From contig CAZRBA010000030.1 of the NCBI GenBank assembly GCA_964598255.1, positions 1 through 64,000 on the forward strand: a stretch of 64,000 nucleotides of DNA, given 5' to 3'. The position numbers were made by a program, and so were the translations under genes. The DNA is from Caldithrix sp964598255 (GTDB lineage: Bacteria > Calditrichota > Calditrichia > Calditrichales > Calditrichaceae). Below, one piece after another: positions 25,938 through 35,746 of this stretch. The notes under the pieces are model-generated. The model was not told the DNA's origin. It saw only the letters and a list, made by a program, of their open reading frames with translations, and made no database searches. Every line of letters starts with the position of its first letter. Positions within the stretch are counted from its first letter, which is position 1.

Positions 25938-27893
25938 TTAAGATTTTTCGTTTAACAAATCATCCGCCCAAAGGACAGCAGCCAAAGCCGGAATGAAGTC
26001 TTCGCTGCCTATAGGATTTAGTCGTTCGTTAAAATGAACCCCTTCTGGAATAAATCCCAAAATGCCTTCTTCGGTTAATTCCAGCAAAGGCTTAAAATAA
26101 TTTTTCCACAACCCTCGTACAACTTCGGATTCATCGCTATATTTTAATTTGGCCTGCACAAACAGGGCAACGGTCCAAGGCCAAACTGCACCGGAATAGA
26201 AATGACCGATATCGTTAATGCCTAATGTTTCGCTTTTGCGGTACCCCTGATCGTAAATGGATTGCGATCGTAATCCATAAGGTGTTAACAATTCTTCTTC
26301 GATACGTTTTAAAAGCGCTCGGGCAAAGTTTGGCTCTGCTACTGAAAACGGCAGAGCCAACGGAATAATTTGGTTAATGCGAAAGGCTTCGTTTTTCACT
26401 TGGCTATGCACAAAATCGTAAAAAGCCGTTTTCTCTTTGTTAACAAAAGTCCGGTTAAAGTTTTCTTCCGCTTTGGCTGCCATTTTCTGAAATTTATTGG
26501 CATAGCGTCTTTTTTTGATGCGCGTACTAAACCATTCCATTATTTTCAGGGCATTATACCACAGAGCATTAATCTCCAAAAGTTTTCCGTAACGCAATAC
26601 TTCTCCGTTTTGCTTTTTTAACGGCAACCACGATACGTTAATGGAACGATCCCCCGTAAATAGCAGGCCATCTTTATCGCAATAAATGTTAAACGTTGTA
26701 CCTTTGCCATAATTTTCGATGATAAATCGTAGTTTTTCAAAAATGGCTTCGATAAAGTCAAGATCATCGTTTTGCTTAAAATAAAGATAAACAATATAAA
26801 TAAACCATAAACTCAAATCGGCTTGGTTATATACCGGCTTTTCATTTTCTACCGGATAGTTTGTGGGTAGCAATCCGGAATCCATATAATTCAAAATATC
26901 TGTTATGGTATTTTTAAAAAGCGTGCTGCTCTCGGTTTTGTTGATGAAAACGGGTAAACAAAACAAAAAATAACGCAAATTCTTTTTACCGTACATAAAA
27001 TCAATATAAATTTTTATTTTATCTTCGCTAAAAAGCAAAGCACGCTGAAAATTGGAACTAATTCGATCTACGGCCGGATCGGATTGTTCGGATTGAAACA
27101 GGTCCTTCTTGCGGCGTAGGTTTTCCTGATAATACAATTCTTCAAAATTTTTCAGATTTATATCCACATCTTCGGTGGACACAAACAAATCGAATTTTTC
27201 ATACGGCTTTAATTCCACTTGAAAAAATCCCGGATTGAACAAATCCTCCTTACTAACGCCCAAATTCTGGTAATCCTTCGGATAAATAAATCCGTGATAC
27301 CATAAAGTCGCCGTAATGAATTCACCTTTTTTAAAATAGATGTAAAGCTCGGGCATATTCGGTCTCGGAGCCCAGCGCACAAAAGAATCGCCTTGGTACG
27401 TATCGGTGTTTAATCCCTGAATTTCGGTATTCAGCTCGTTGCTAAAACGAACGGCAATAAAGGGTTTTATCACTAGAGTTACCGGTCGTCCTTGATTCAA
27501 AAGTTCGTAACGTACAGCCAAAATATTTTCATGCTCTAATAAAAACAAGGTCTTGCGAATGCGGCGATCCTCAATTCGATAAATAAAGGTGGGAAACGGT
27601 CTAAGTGAGAACGATTCTTGATATTGATACCCATGGGGATAAATGGTATCCAAATATTGATTGGTTGAAATCTCAAATAACCGATTTTCGACAAAAACGG
27701 TTTCTTCGAATTTAGAAAGCGTAACTACTTTTTTATTACTGTAAGCATGGGGAACAACCAACAGCCCCTCGCTCCGTCGTAAATTCATTCCACTGATACT
27801 GGATGAGGCATAAGCACCCAAAGCATTGGTTTCCAGCCATTCATAGCGTTGGAATTCATTTATATTTTGTAACACATCCTTATGAAACTTCAT
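25938..27893 (-). CDS. Glycogen debranching enzyme / amylo-alpha-1,6-glucosidase family
   Basis: A 651-residue protein of the bacterial GDE type (GH133-like). The N-terminal beta-sandwich begins EWLETNALGAYASSSISGMN, the hallmark ETN-LGxYASS motif. The C-terminal (alpha/alpha)6 barrel includes ADLSLWFIYIVYLYF, SQSIYDQGYRKSE and GHFYSGAVWPWTVALF. It would hydrolyse alpha-1,6 branches of glycogen in the cytoplasm; no signal peptide is seen. It stands alone, with no other glycogen genes in the window. Confidence 0.92.
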   Translation of the reverse strand: MKFHKDVLQNINEFQRYEWLETNALGAYASSSISGMNLRRSEGLLVVPHAYSNKKVVTLSKFEETVFVENRLFEISTNQYLDTIYPHGYQYQESFSLRPFPTFIYRIEDRRIRKTLFLLEHENILAVRYELLNQGRPVTLVIKPFIAVRFSNELNTEIQGLNTDTYQGDSFVRWAPRPNMPELYIYFKKGEFITATLWYHGFIYPKDYQNLGVSKEDLFNPGFFQVELKPYEKFDLFVSTEDVDINLKNFEELYYQENLRRKKDLFQSEQSDPAVDRISSNFQRALLFSEDKIKIYIDFMYGKKNLRYFLFCLPVFINKTESSTLFKNTITDILNYMDSGLLPTNYPVENEKPVYNQADLSLWFIYIVYLYFKQNDDLDFIEAIFEKLRFIIENYGKGTTFNIYCDKDGLLFTGDRSINVSWLPLKKQNGEVLRYGKLLEINALWYNALKIMEWFSTRIKKRRYANKFQKMAAKAEENFNRTFVNKEKTAFYDFVHSQVKNEAFRINQIIPLALPFSVAEPNFARALLKRIEEELLTPYGLRSQSIYDQGYRKSETLGINDIGHFYSGAVWPWTVALFVQAKLKYSDESEVVRGLWKNYFKPLLELTEEGILGFIPEGVHFNERLNPIGSEDFIPALAAVLWADDLLNEKS

Positions 27894-28344
27894 ATTAAGT
27901 AACCTACCCCGTTCTTGATTAAATCAGAATTGTAAGATTTAAGAAAATATCCTTTAACTATCGTGACTCACATCAAATTAAACTTATTAATAACACAACG
28001 CTTCCCCGTCAAACGGACGAGCAAAAAATCAACCGAAATAACCGAACAAACACCCGATTTCGCCTGGTTCCCTATCATTGGGCCGTTTTCATTTTCATTG
28101 TTTTCTCCAAACACCTACTACACAAATAGATCACTCAACACGTTCATTCTTTTTGAGCATCGCATAAGTCAATTTTTATAGATCGACATAAAATTGTTCT
28201 CCTTGATTCTAATTTAATTAAAATTTCAATGCGTAAAAACAGAGTGATAAAAAAATTTTGGCCTTAATTTTAATCAAGCAAATTTCCGAACCGATGGCAA
28301 AACAGCCACGTAACTTCTCCGATACTTTGTTAAACTTTTTCGAT
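27894..28344. other. Gene-free stretch
   Basis: No convincing gene or RNA is seen. A 72-codon frame at 27963-28181 on the plus strand has no recognisable motif, a weak start context and a composition unlike its neighbours. The region presumably holds the promoter of the debranching enzyme gene at its left end and the 3' flank of the nucleotidyltransferase-like gene at its right end. Confidence 0.5.
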
Positions 28345-29388
28345 TTAATAGGTATGCAAAATAAAATTTTCCTCGATACGTGCCGGATACAAATTGCGAA
28401 CCGAGGCGTACCAATTTCCGGCAACTACCGCGTTATTAACTTCTACCATTTTTCCGACATAGGTATGATGCAAAACAATGCTACGATCGATCGTGGCTCC
28501 TTTGTCAATTTTTACTTTATGCCCAATAACAGCCGGACCGCGAATCGTTACATCTCGAGCGATCTTTACCCGATTTCCGATTAGCACGGGCCGGACAAAA
28601 TTTTCGTTTATGTTAACCTTAATTTTGCAACGTCGTCCCACAAAAATTCCTTCCTGAATTTCGCTACCGGATATTTGCAAACCAACCGTAGCATGTTTGA
28701 GCAAATCAAAATTCAACTGGACATAATAGCGCAAAGTTCGCATTGGTTCAAAAATTCCCCTCGCTTTTATGGCGTTAATGTGCACGCCTTTTTTTGTTAA
28801 ATACGAAATAAAGTCTCTGATGCGCAAAAAGGGATCAGATGGTATCAACGACTTGATTCGGGGTTCGAAAAAATAGCAAGGGGTCAATAAATTTACATTT
28901 TTATTTAAATGGGACTCGCGAATTTTATACAGCGCTTTTAATCTTTTTAACGAATCTAAATCGAGCGCATCGTTTCCTTTAATCGCGTTAAAAGGAACAT
29001 AAATAACCGAGAGAAGCGCACCGGATTTTTTATGCTGATCGTACAACGATTTCCAGTTAAACATGGCAAAAATTCGGGCATCGATAAAAAGAAGGCTTTC
29101 TTGCAAAAACGGTAAAAGTTGCCCGAGACGAATCCATTCAGAAGAATTGGCTTGGTATGAAATTTTTTGTACTAAAAACCGATTCTCCGCAGTATTAATA
29201 TGATGCGTAATTATTTTCGGATTGGTTGTCAAAATAATGGGACTTTGTGCGGCTGGCCAATTTTGCAATTGCCCCACGTAATATTCAAGCATCGGTCGGT
29301 TAAGTATGGGCACAAGAATTTTAGGTCCAAAATGCGTTAATGGCGCCAGTGAGTGGTTGGTTCCTGGCGCCCACAAAACGGTTTTCAT
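28345..29388 (-). CDS. Nucleotidyltransferase-like/left-handed beta-helix protein, degenerate active site
   Basis: A 347-residue protein built like sugar-nucleotide pyrophosphorylases: an N-terminal Rossmann-like domain and a C-terminal left-handed beta-helix (hexapeptide pattern VLIGNRVKIARDVTIRGPAV and IGHKVKIDKGATID). The family nucleotide loop GGxGTRLxPLT is altered here to APGTNHSLAPLT (residues 7-18), with the Arg missing; the following GPKILVPILNRPMLEYY is kept. It may have lost transferase activity and serve a regulatory or scaffold role. Its ATG overlaps the RsbW-like stop, tying it to the STAS/anti-sigma pair. Confidence 0.75.
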   Translation of the reverse strand: MKTVLWAPGTNHSLAPLTHFGPKILVPILNRPMLEYYVGQLQNWPAAQSPIILTTNPKIITHHINTAENRFLVQKISYQANSSEWIRLGQLLPFLQESLLFIDARIFAMFNWKSLYDQHKKSGALLSVIYVPFNAIKGNDALDLDSLKRLKALYKIRESHLNKNVNLLTPCYFFEPRIKSLIPSDPFLRIRDFISYLTKKGVHINAIKARGIFEPMRTLRYYVQLNFDLLKHATVGLQISGSEIQEGIFVGRRCKIKVNINENFVRPVLIGNRVKIARDVTIRGPAVIGHKVKIDKGATIDRSIVLHHTYVGKMVEVNNAVVAGNWYASVRNLYPARIEENFILHTY

Positions 29389-29939
29389 TTCAATTTTCCA
29401 AGATGCTTTTTAATTTCCAGATAATGTCCGCGGTCTTCATCCCAGACAAAACGCGCTTCGTCCATGGTTTTGACAATAATCGACAAACCCATTCCGCCTT
29501 CGGAAATATTATTTAAAAGTTGATCGGAGCGAAGCGGTTTCTCTTTGAACCATAATTTTAGCATATGTGGCGATTCCACCAAAGCATGTACTTCTCCGTC
29601 GATTGTCTTTAAAAACAAATGATCTGTACCTGTAAGATGATCGGGATAAGGAGGAAGAGCGCCTTCAATGGCGACCCCCTTCCCCCAATCGGGAAAACGA
29701 ATAATCAACTGAGAAGCATCAATCTCAAATTCAATTTCGATTAAGGCATTATCCGGAACGGGAGTATGCTTAATTACATTAACAAACGCCTCATTTAGGG
29801 TAGAACGTAACCTTCGCGAAAACACCGAACGTTCCTGTTCATTCAATTCAAAGCGTTTGATTAATAAATCGGCAAAGCTTTCGACCGTAGCCAAATAGTG
29901 AATATCCGACGGAACGGATAAGATAATTTTGCGATTCAT
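29385..29939 (-). CDS. RsbW-like serine kinase/anti-sigma factor
   Basis: A 184-residue GHKL ATPase of the RsbW/SpoIIAB type. The N-box is NEAFVNVIKHT, the G1 box DWGKG and the G2 box GGMGLSII. About 50 residues lie between G1 and G2, more than in typical RsbW proteins of 140-160 residues, so there is an insertion in the ATP lid region. Proteins of this family phosphorylate a STAS antagonist and bind a sigma factor or another partner. It follows the STAS gene by one base and overlaps the next gene, indicating co-expression. No sigma factor of the SigB type is encoded nearby. Confidence 0.88.
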   Translation of the reverse strand: MNRKIILSVPSDIHYLATVESFADLLIKRFELNEQERSVFSRRLRSTLNEAFVNVIKHTPVPDNALIEIEFEIDASQLIIRFPDWGKGVAIEGALPPYPDHLTGTDHLFLKTIDGEVHALVESPHMLKLWFKEKPLRSDQLLNNISEGGMGLSIIVKTMDEARFVWDEDRGHYLEIKKHLGKLK

Positions 29940-29940
29940 T

Positions 29941-30276
29941 TTAAAAACTATTCACCGCTTCTTGCTCGTTTTTAAAAATATCAAAAATCCGGTACAAACG
30001 CGTTAGTTCGAACATGGCTTGTACCGGTTGCTGCAAACCTACGATTTTCAAATCGCCGCCTTTCATGGTGGCTTTTTTCAATCCGGCTACCAAGGCACCC
30101 AAAAAAGAACTGTCTACAAATTCACATTGGCTTAAATTCACCAATACTTTGTCGCTATTTTCATCAATTTGCTTCAGTAAATCTTCTTTAAATTTTCCGG
30201 CAAATTCTACGGTTGCCCGTTTGTTTTGAATACGGGCGATTAAAACATCCTTATCCATCTGGAACGAATAGTTCAT
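29941..30276 (-). CDS. Anti-sigma factor antagonist (STAS domain)
   Basis: A 111-residue single STAS domain. The phosphorylation loop reads FVDSSFLGALV with Ser56/Ser57, matching the D-S-S/T-G pattern of SpoIIAA/RsbV. It would be the substrate and binding partner of the kinase encoded one base downstream. The pair sits between an epimerase gene and a nucleotidyltransferase-like gene, suggesting control of polysaccharide or envelope functions. Confidence 0.92.
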   Translation of the reverse strand: MNYSFQMDKDVLIARIQNKRATVEFAGKFKEDLLKQIDENSDKVLVNLSQCEFVDSSFLGALVAGLKKATMKGGDLKIVGLQQPVQAMFELTRLYRIFDIFKNEQEAVNSF

Positions 30277-30304
30277 GTAAAAACCCCTTTAATTTATTAT
30301 GACT

Positions 30305-31213
30305 TTATTTTTTGCCTATCATTTTTTGCAAATAATATAACGGATCTTCCGGCAATTCCACATTAAATACGGATTTGAATCGACGAATGTCAGCCGTAAA
30401 TTTTACCACTTCCGCGCTACGTGGCGGCTCAACCACTATTTTGTTGTTGGTGCCGGTTAATTCCATAATACGTTCGGCCAAATCGAATAATGTCGTTTGT
30501 TTGCCAGAACCCACATTGGTAGGAGCCTTAGTAGCAGGGCCATTAACCATGGCCTGAATTAATGCCTGTACTACAATTTCGATCGAAACAAAATCGATCA
30601 CTTGTTTGCCGCCGTAAACGTGAATATCTTCACCGCGGGCAATATTATTTAAAAATATGGGAATAACCCTATCAAAATCGCGTTCGCCGTAAACATTGGC
30701 CAGTCGAAAAATTACGGTTTCAAAGGCATTCATATTTTGGAACACCTGACAGTATTTTTCGCCTGCCACCTTGCTTGCCCCATAGGTATTCTTAGAATCC
30801 AACGGATGTTTTTCATCCACCGGTAAATATTGGGCTTCGCCGTAAGCCTCGCGCGATGAGGTAAAAATAACCCGCTGTACTCCCGATTCGCGGGCGGCCT
30901 TTAAAACATTAAAAGTGCCAAGTACATTCGTATTAAATGAATAATCGATATTTTGCACCGCCCCCATTACGTTGGATTGGGCTGCCAAATGATACACAAT
31001 ATCGCAGCCGTTGAAAATATCTTTAATTCGTTCGTAGTAGCGAATATCTTCTTGATAAAATTCAATGGTTTTGTTTTTCAAATGCGATGCAATATTTTCT
31101 TTTTTGCCGCGGAACAAATTATCCAGCACGCGCACCGAATGGCCCTCCGAAACCAATCGATCCACCAAATGACTGCCGATAAATCCTGCTCCGCCGGTAA
31201 CCAAAATTGTCAT
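30305..31213 (-). CDS. NAD-dependent sugar epimerase/dehydratase
   Basis: A 302-residue extended short-chain dehydrogenase. The NAD-binding motif is TGGAGFIGSHL at residues 6-16, with VLDNL for ribose recognition; the catalytic pair is in TYGASKVAGEKYC (Y-x3-K), and the Ser is in FTSSREAYG. It is closest in pattern to UDP-glucose 4-epimerase or related nucleotide-sugar epimerases; the exact sugar cannot be told. It is the first gene of a minus-strand run with the STAS, RsbW-like and nucleotidyltransferase-like genes, and is divergent from nuoA. Confidence 0.88.
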   Translation of the reverse strand: MTILVTGGAGFIGSHLVDRLVSEGHSVRVLDNLFRGKKENIASHLKNKTIEFYQEDIRYYERIKDIFNGCDIVYHLAAQSNVMGAVQNIDYSFNTNVLGTFNVLKAARESGVQRVIFTSSREAYGEAQYLPVDEKHPLDSKNTYGASKVAGEKYCQVFQNMNAFETVIFRLANVYGERDFDRVIPIFLNNIARGEDIHVYGGKQVIDFVSIEIVVQALIQAMVNGPATKAPTNVGSGKQTTLFDLAERIMELTGTNNKIVVEPPRSAEVVKFTADIRRFKSVFNVELPEDPLYYLQKMIGKK

Positions 31214-31485
31214 GCATCTACCTTTCCGACTTAATTTTTTCCCTAAAAATCCGTTCGATCAGCCGCCGCAAAGTTTCGATTATCGTCGGTTTTCAAAGAA
31301 AAATTAGCCACATCGAACCATAATAAATTGGGCATCGAGCATGCCTAAAATAAAAAAACGAGTAATAAATTCAAAAATTCACAAAAAAGCGCGCTAATTA
31401 TTTGCTTTGATTTTTTTATTATAATAAATTCTGACCTTGTTTTAAAATGTTTCATGGAAAATGACTTAAAATAAGGAAGCGACGT

Positions 31486-31884
31486 ATGGATGGTTTTTAC
31501 ATTGCCTTAATATTTTTGGTTGTGGGCGTTGTAATGGTTAGCATAACCATACTCATCTCCCGAATTATCCAGCCGCGAAAAGATTACCCGCAAAAATATC
31601 TTACTTACGAATGCGGTGAATTACCGATCGGTAAAGCTTGGATTCGTTTTAACAACCGTTTTTATGTTATAGCTTTAATGTTTATCATATTTGACGTTGA
31701 AATTATTTTTATGTTCCCTTGGGCCGTAGCTTTTAACAAAATCGGCATGCTTGCTTTTGTCGAAATGTTCATATTCATTGCAGTTTTGTTAGTCGGACTG
31801 GCTTATGTTTGGGCAAAGGGCGATCTGCAATGGGTCAAACCGCGCCCGAGATTGGAGCACCTACCTAAACCGAAAGGAAAATAG
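31486..31884 (+). CDS. nuoA: Complex I subunit A
   Basis: A 132-residue membrane subunit with three helices. Family motifs: YECGELPIGKAWIRFNNRFY and FDVEIIFMFPWAVAF. The start has AAGGAAG eight bases ahead. A TATAAT at 31420-31425 could be the -10 of the operon promoter, but no clear -35 is seen at the right distance. This is the first of eleven plus-strand genes in the order A-B-C-D-H-I-J-K-L-M-N. Confidence 0.96.
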   Translation: MDGFYIALIFLVVGVVMVSITILISRIIQPRKDYPQKYLTYECGELPIGKAWIRFNNRFYVIALMFIIFDVEIIFMFPWAVAFNKIGMLAFVEMFIFIAVLLVGLAYVWAKGDLQWVKPRPRLEHLPKPKGK

Positions 31885-31886
31885 TT

Positions 31887-32408
31887 ATGAGCGATCCCAA
31901 AGAGACCGTTGATACAATAGATTCCCTCGATCCCGCCATTAGAGACAATGTCATTTTTTCCACTTTAGATAAATTATTTGCTTGGGCACGGCAAGGATCT
32001 CCGTGGCCCATCACATTCGGTTTGGCCTGTTGCGCCATCGAAATGATGGCTACAGGTGCATCTCGTTTCGATTTGGATCGTCTGGGGGTGTTTTTTCGAC
32101 CCAGCCCGCGCCAATCGGATGTGATGATTGTTTCGGGAACGGTTACCATGAAAATGGCTCCCTTGCTCCGTCGGTTATACGAGCAAATGCCCGAACCCAA
32201 GTACGTTATTTCCATGGGCAGTTGTGCTAATAGCGGCGGGCCGTATTGGCAATTCGGATACCATGTTTTAAAGGGGGTGGATCAAATCGTACCCGTAGAT
32301 GTTTACGTTCCTGGTTGTCCTCCGCGGCCGGAAGCGCTGATTCAGGGCATTTACGAATTAAAGGAAAAAATCAAAAACGAACGCATCCTCTCCAAAAAAG
32401 GGAAATAA
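31887..32408 (+). CDS. nuoB: Complex I subunit B
   Basis: A 173-residue peripheral subunit that carries cluster N2, the last iron-sulfur centre before quinone. The ligands are seen as the adjacent pair in CCAIEMMATGASRFD, the Cys in GSCANSGGPYW and the Cys in PGCPPRPEAL. It begins two bases after the nuoA stop. Confidence 0.97.
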   Translation: MSDPKETVDTIDSLDPAIRDNVIFSTLDKLFAWARQGSPWPITFGLACCAIEMMATGASRFDLDRLGVFFRPSPRQSDVMIVSGTVTMKMAPLLRRLYEQMPEPKYVISMGSCANSGGPYWQFGYHVLKGVDQIVPVDVYVPGCPPRPEALIQGIYELKEKIKNERILSKKGK

Positions 32409-32411
32409 ACT

Positions 32412-32915
32412 ATGGAAGCCAAAGACATTCATCAAAAATTAAAAGACAAATTTCAGGATGCCATCTTGGAATTCAACGAGGAAGTATTGCAACCGTATGT
32501 TGTAGTTGCGCCGGATAAAACGGATGAAATCGCCGAATTTTTACGGGATGACGCCGACCTTCAGTTCGATTATCTGAATTCGGTTTCTGGTTTGGATTTG
32601 GGCGAAAACTTGGGGGTGGTTTACCACCTGTATTCCATGACTAAAAAACACAAAATTGTAATCAAAACGGAAGTACCCAAAGAAAAACCGGATGTAAAAA
32701 CGGTTTCGCATATCTGGCGTACGGCCGATTGGCACGAACGCGAAGCCTACGATTTGTTAGGTATTAACTTTGTAAATCATCCCGATTTACGCAGAATTCT
32801 GCTTCCCGACGACTGGGAGGGTCATCCCCTGCGTAAAGATTACGTGCCGCAAGAATCATGGCATGGAATTCCGACGACACTAAAAAAGGAAGAGAAAGAT
32901 GACCAACAGCAATAA
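32412..32915 (+). CDS. nuoC: Complex I subunit C
   Basis: A 167-residue peripheral-arm subunit (30-kDa family). The signature is HEREAYDLLGINFVNHPDLR followed by LLPDDWEGHPLRKDY. It is separate from NuoD, unlike the fused NuoCD of E. coli. Its 3' end overlaps the nuoD start by 17 bases. Confidence 0.95.
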   Translation: MEAKDIHQKLKDKFQDAILEFNEEVLQPYVVVAPDKTDEIAEFLRDDADLQFDYLNSVSGLDLGENLGVVYHLYSMTKKHKIVIKTEVPKEKPDVKTVSHIWRTADWHEREAYDLLGINFVNHPDLRRILLPDDWEGHPLRKDYVPQESWHGIPTTLKKEEKDDQQQ

Positions 32916-34065
32916 TTTTCCTGAAGCACGATACGAATTAGTAAATCCCGATCCGTTAAAAACGGACGAATATGTATTAAATATGGGGCCTCAGCACCCC
33001 AGTACGCATGGTGTTTTACGCGTTTTGCTCAAAACAGACGGCGAAATCATAGAAAGCGCCACTCCTTATATCGGCTATTTACACCGTACCTTTGAAAAAC
33101 ACGCCGAATACATGACCTGGCCGCAAATTGTTCCCTATGTGGACCGGATGGATTATCTTGCTTCTATGAACAACGATTTGGGCTATGCCTTGGCCGTCGA
33201 AAAATTAATAGGTTTGGAAGTTAACGAACGCGCCCAGTATCTTCGTGTTATTGTGGCCGAGCTCAATCGTATTGCCAGCCATTTGGTGTTTTTAGGTACC
33301 TACGGTTTGGATGTCGGCGCGTTTACTCCTTTTCTTTACGCCTTTCGCGAACGTGAACGCATTGTGGATCTTTTCGAAGAAATTTCCGGTGCCCGCTTGT
33401 TGTACAATTACATTTGGATTGGCGGCGTAGCCTGGGATGCACCGGAAGGTTGGTTGGATCGCGTGGATGATTTTCTGGATTATTTCAACCCCAAAATAAA
33501 GGAATACAACGATCTGCTTTCTTACAATAAAATTTTTATTGAACGCACGGCCAATGTGGGTGTTATTCCGGCCGATCTGGCCATCAATTACGGTTTAAGC
33601 GGGCCCAGCTTACGCGGTTCCGGCGTAAAATTCGATTTGCGCAAAGACGACCCCTATTGTATTTACGACCGCTTTGAATTTGAAGCGTGCGTTGGTAGCG
33701 GACTAAAAGGCACTGTGGGCGATACCTGGGATCGCTACTTTGTGCGCATTCAGGAAATGGTCGAATCCGTTAAAATTATTCGGCAGGCCTTAAAACAAAT
33801 TCCTGACGGTGATCCCAAAGAAACCGTCCCCAAAAACGTCCGTGTACCCAAGGGTGAAATTTATTTCCGTTCCGAAACACCTCGGGGTGAGCTGGGATAT
33901 TACATCGTTTCCAACGGTGGCAAAAATCCCGTACGCGTTAAAGTACGGGCCCCGGCCTTTAGTAATTTAAGTATTATTCAGGCCATTGCTCCGGGCTTGA
34001 TGGTTGCCGATTTGGTAGCCACACTCGGTAGTTTGGATATCGTACTTGGAGAAATAGATCGCTAA
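32899..34065 (+). CDS. nuoD: Complex I subunit D
   Basis: A 388-residue 49-kDa-family subunit that, with NuoB, forms the quinone-reduction site. Seen: MGPQHPSTHGVLRVLL near the N-terminus with the quinone-site His, YLHRTFEKHAEY, RTANVGVIPADLAINYGLSG and the C-terminal DIVLGEIDR. AAGGAAGAGAAAG precedes the ATG inside the end of nuoC. Confidence 0.97.
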   Translation: MTNSNNFPEARYELVNPDPLKTDEYVLNMGPQHPSTHGVLRVLLKTDGEIIESATPYIGYLHRTFEKHAEYMTWPQIVPYVDRMDYLASMNNDLGYALAVEKLIGLEVNERAQYLRVIVAELNRIASHLVFLGTYGLDVGAFTPFLYAFRERERIVDLFEEISGARLLYNYIWIGGVAWDAPEGWLDRVDDFLDYFNPKIKEYNDLLSYNKIFIERTANVGVIPADLAINYGLSGPSLRGSGVKFDLRKDDPYCIYDRFEFEACVGSGLKGTVGDTWDRYFVRIQEMVESVKIIRQALKQIPDGDPKETVPKNVRVPKGEIYFRSETPRGELGYYIVSNGGKNPVRVKVRAPAFSNLSIIQAIAPGLMVADLVATLGSLDIVLGEIDR

Positions 34066-34083
34066 CGAAATCATGAGGATACT

Positions 34084-35139
34084 ATGGAACCATTATTGAA
34101 ATTTGCTCTGGACCTGTTTCCGGGTCTTTCACAATTACCTCATTGGATATTTGTTACTCTTGTTGGCGTGGTGGCGGCTGCCGTTCTTTTTGGCTTTACT
34201 TCTGTTTTTGCCCTGTTTGCCATTTGGCTGGAACGCAAAGTTTCTGCCCACATGCAAGACCGATTGGGCCCGATGGAAGTAGGCGGATGGCACGGCTGGG
34301 CCCAACCCATTGCCGACGCTTTAAAACTATTAATGAAAGAAGACATCATTCCGGAAAATGCTGACCGTCCCTTATTTAAAATGGCTCCGGCCATTGTTTT
34401 CGGAGCGGCTTTGGCTACTTTTGCCGTTATTCCCTGGAGCCGCAGTTTTATTCCATCGGATTTGAATGTCGGCTTGCTTTACATTCTTTCCATTTCATCT
34501 CTGGGTGTCATTGCCATATTAATGGGTGGTTGGGCCTCCAACAACAAATGGTCGCTTTACGGCGCCATGCGTTCTGCCGCCCAAATCGTTTCGTACGAAA
34601 TTCCCATTAGCTTGTCGCTTATTACCGTAATTTTAATTAGCGGAACATTAAGCATGCAGGGTATTGTGCACGGTCAGGAAGGCAACATATTTTCCTGGAA
34701 TATTTTTCGATATTTACCCTTTATGTTTATTGCTTTTGTCATCTATTTTATTGCCTCTTTGGCCGAGGTAAACCGTACGCCTTTCGATCTGCCGGAAGCC
34801 GAGTCGGAATTGGTTGCCGGTTTTCATACCGAATATTCGGGAATGCGTTTCGCCTTTTTCTTTTTAGCCGAATACACCAATATGTTTGTCGTTTCTGCCA
34901 TTGCCACAGTGGCTTTTTTAGGTGGCTGGTTACCACCTTTCGAATTTCTCGGATTTATTCCGGGTCCGTTCTGGCTGTTCGGTAAGGCCATTTTTCTGGT
35001 TTTCGTACAAATGTGGTTGCGCTGGACCTTACCTCGTTTACGCGTTGACCAGCTTATGTACACGTCATGGAAAGTGTTAACACCGTTTTCGTTTGCTCTG
35101 ATTATAATTGTAAGTTTTTGGCGAGTGCTAACTCTCTAA
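34084..35139 (+). CDS. nuoH: Complex I subunit H
   Basis: A 351-residue membrane subunit with about eight helices, linking the quinone site to the proton channels. Signature blocks: AIWLERKVSAHMQDRLGPME, WAQPIADALKLLMKEDIIP and ASLAEVNRTPFDLPEAESEL. It follows nuoD by 18 bases. Confidence 0.97.
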   Translation: MEPLLKFALDLFPGLSQLPHWIFVTLVGVVAAAVLFGFTSVFALFAIWLERKVSAHMQDRLGPMEVGGWHGWAQPIADALKLLMKEDIIPENADRPLFKMAPAIVFGAALATFAVIPWSRSFIPSDLNVGLLYILSISSLGVIAILMGGWASNNKWSLYGAMRSAAQIVSYEIPISLSLITVILISGTLSMQGIVHGQEGNIFSWNIFRYLPFMFIAFVIYFIASLAEVNRTPFDLPEAESELVAGFHTEYSGMRFAFFFLAEYTNMFVVSAIATVAFLGGWLPPFEFLGFIPGPFWLFGKAIFLVFVQMWLRWTLPRLRVDQLMYTSWKVLTPFSFALIIIVSFWRVLTL

Positions 35140-35154
35140 AAAAGGATTGTTCCC

Positions 35155-35691
35155 ATGAGACAATATTTTAAAAACATATACGATGCCATTGCTACCATTC
35201 TGATCGGAATGTGGGTCACCTTTCGCCATTTGTTCGTGCCCGCGGTTACCGTGCAATACCCCCACGAAAAGGTAGAGCTTCCCCAACGTTCGCGCATGCG
35301 CCTTTTCGTAAACATTGACGATTGTATTGGTTGCCGTCAGTGCGAACGCGCCTGTCCGGTCGATTGTATTGAAATCGATTTGATTAAAGCCAGTAAAGAC
35401 GAAGATTTGGGGCTTACTTCCAATGGCAAAAAGAAGCCGTTTCATGTCATTAAATTCGATATCGATATGTCCAAATGCTGCTATTGTAACCTGTGTACCT
35501 TCCCCTGCCCAACGGAATGTATTTACATGACCCCCGAATACGAATTTTCCGTTTACGATCGCGACGAGCTGATTTATCATTTCTCCAATTACAGCGCGGA
35601 AGAAGCACAGGAATTAATGCGCAAAGAAGAAGAGCGCAAAGCGGCTTTGGCCAAAGCACGAGAAGCAAAAAATCCCAGTCAGGGAAATTAA
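35155..35691 (+). CDS. nuoI: Complex I subunit I (2x[4Fe-4S])
   Basis: A 178-residue ferredoxin-like subunit with two cluster motifs, CIGCRQCERACPVDC and CCYCNLCTFPCPTEC, carrying clusters N6a and N6b. The C-terminus has a charged Lys/Glu/Ala helix. In complexes without NuoEFG this subunit is a plausible docking point for ferredoxin or another electron donor; that is inference. Confidence 0.96.
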   Translation: MRQYFKNIYDAIATILIGMWVTFRHLFVPAVTVQYPHEKVELPQRSRMRLFVNIDDCIGCRQCERACPVDCIEIDLIKASKDEDLGLTSNGKKKPFHVIKFDIDMSKCCYCNLCTFPCPTECIYMTPEYEFSVYDRDELIYHFSNYSAEEAQELMRKEEERKAALAKAREAKNPSQGN

Positions 35692-35746
35692 AAATTCCAA
35701 GGTAACCCGTAATCAAAAAGATTTTGAGAAAAGCGGAGACAATTGA

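Noticed and set aside
27963..28181. 72-codon plus-strand frame
   Set aside because: No motif, no convincing ribosome site and unusual composition; treated as gene-free sequence.
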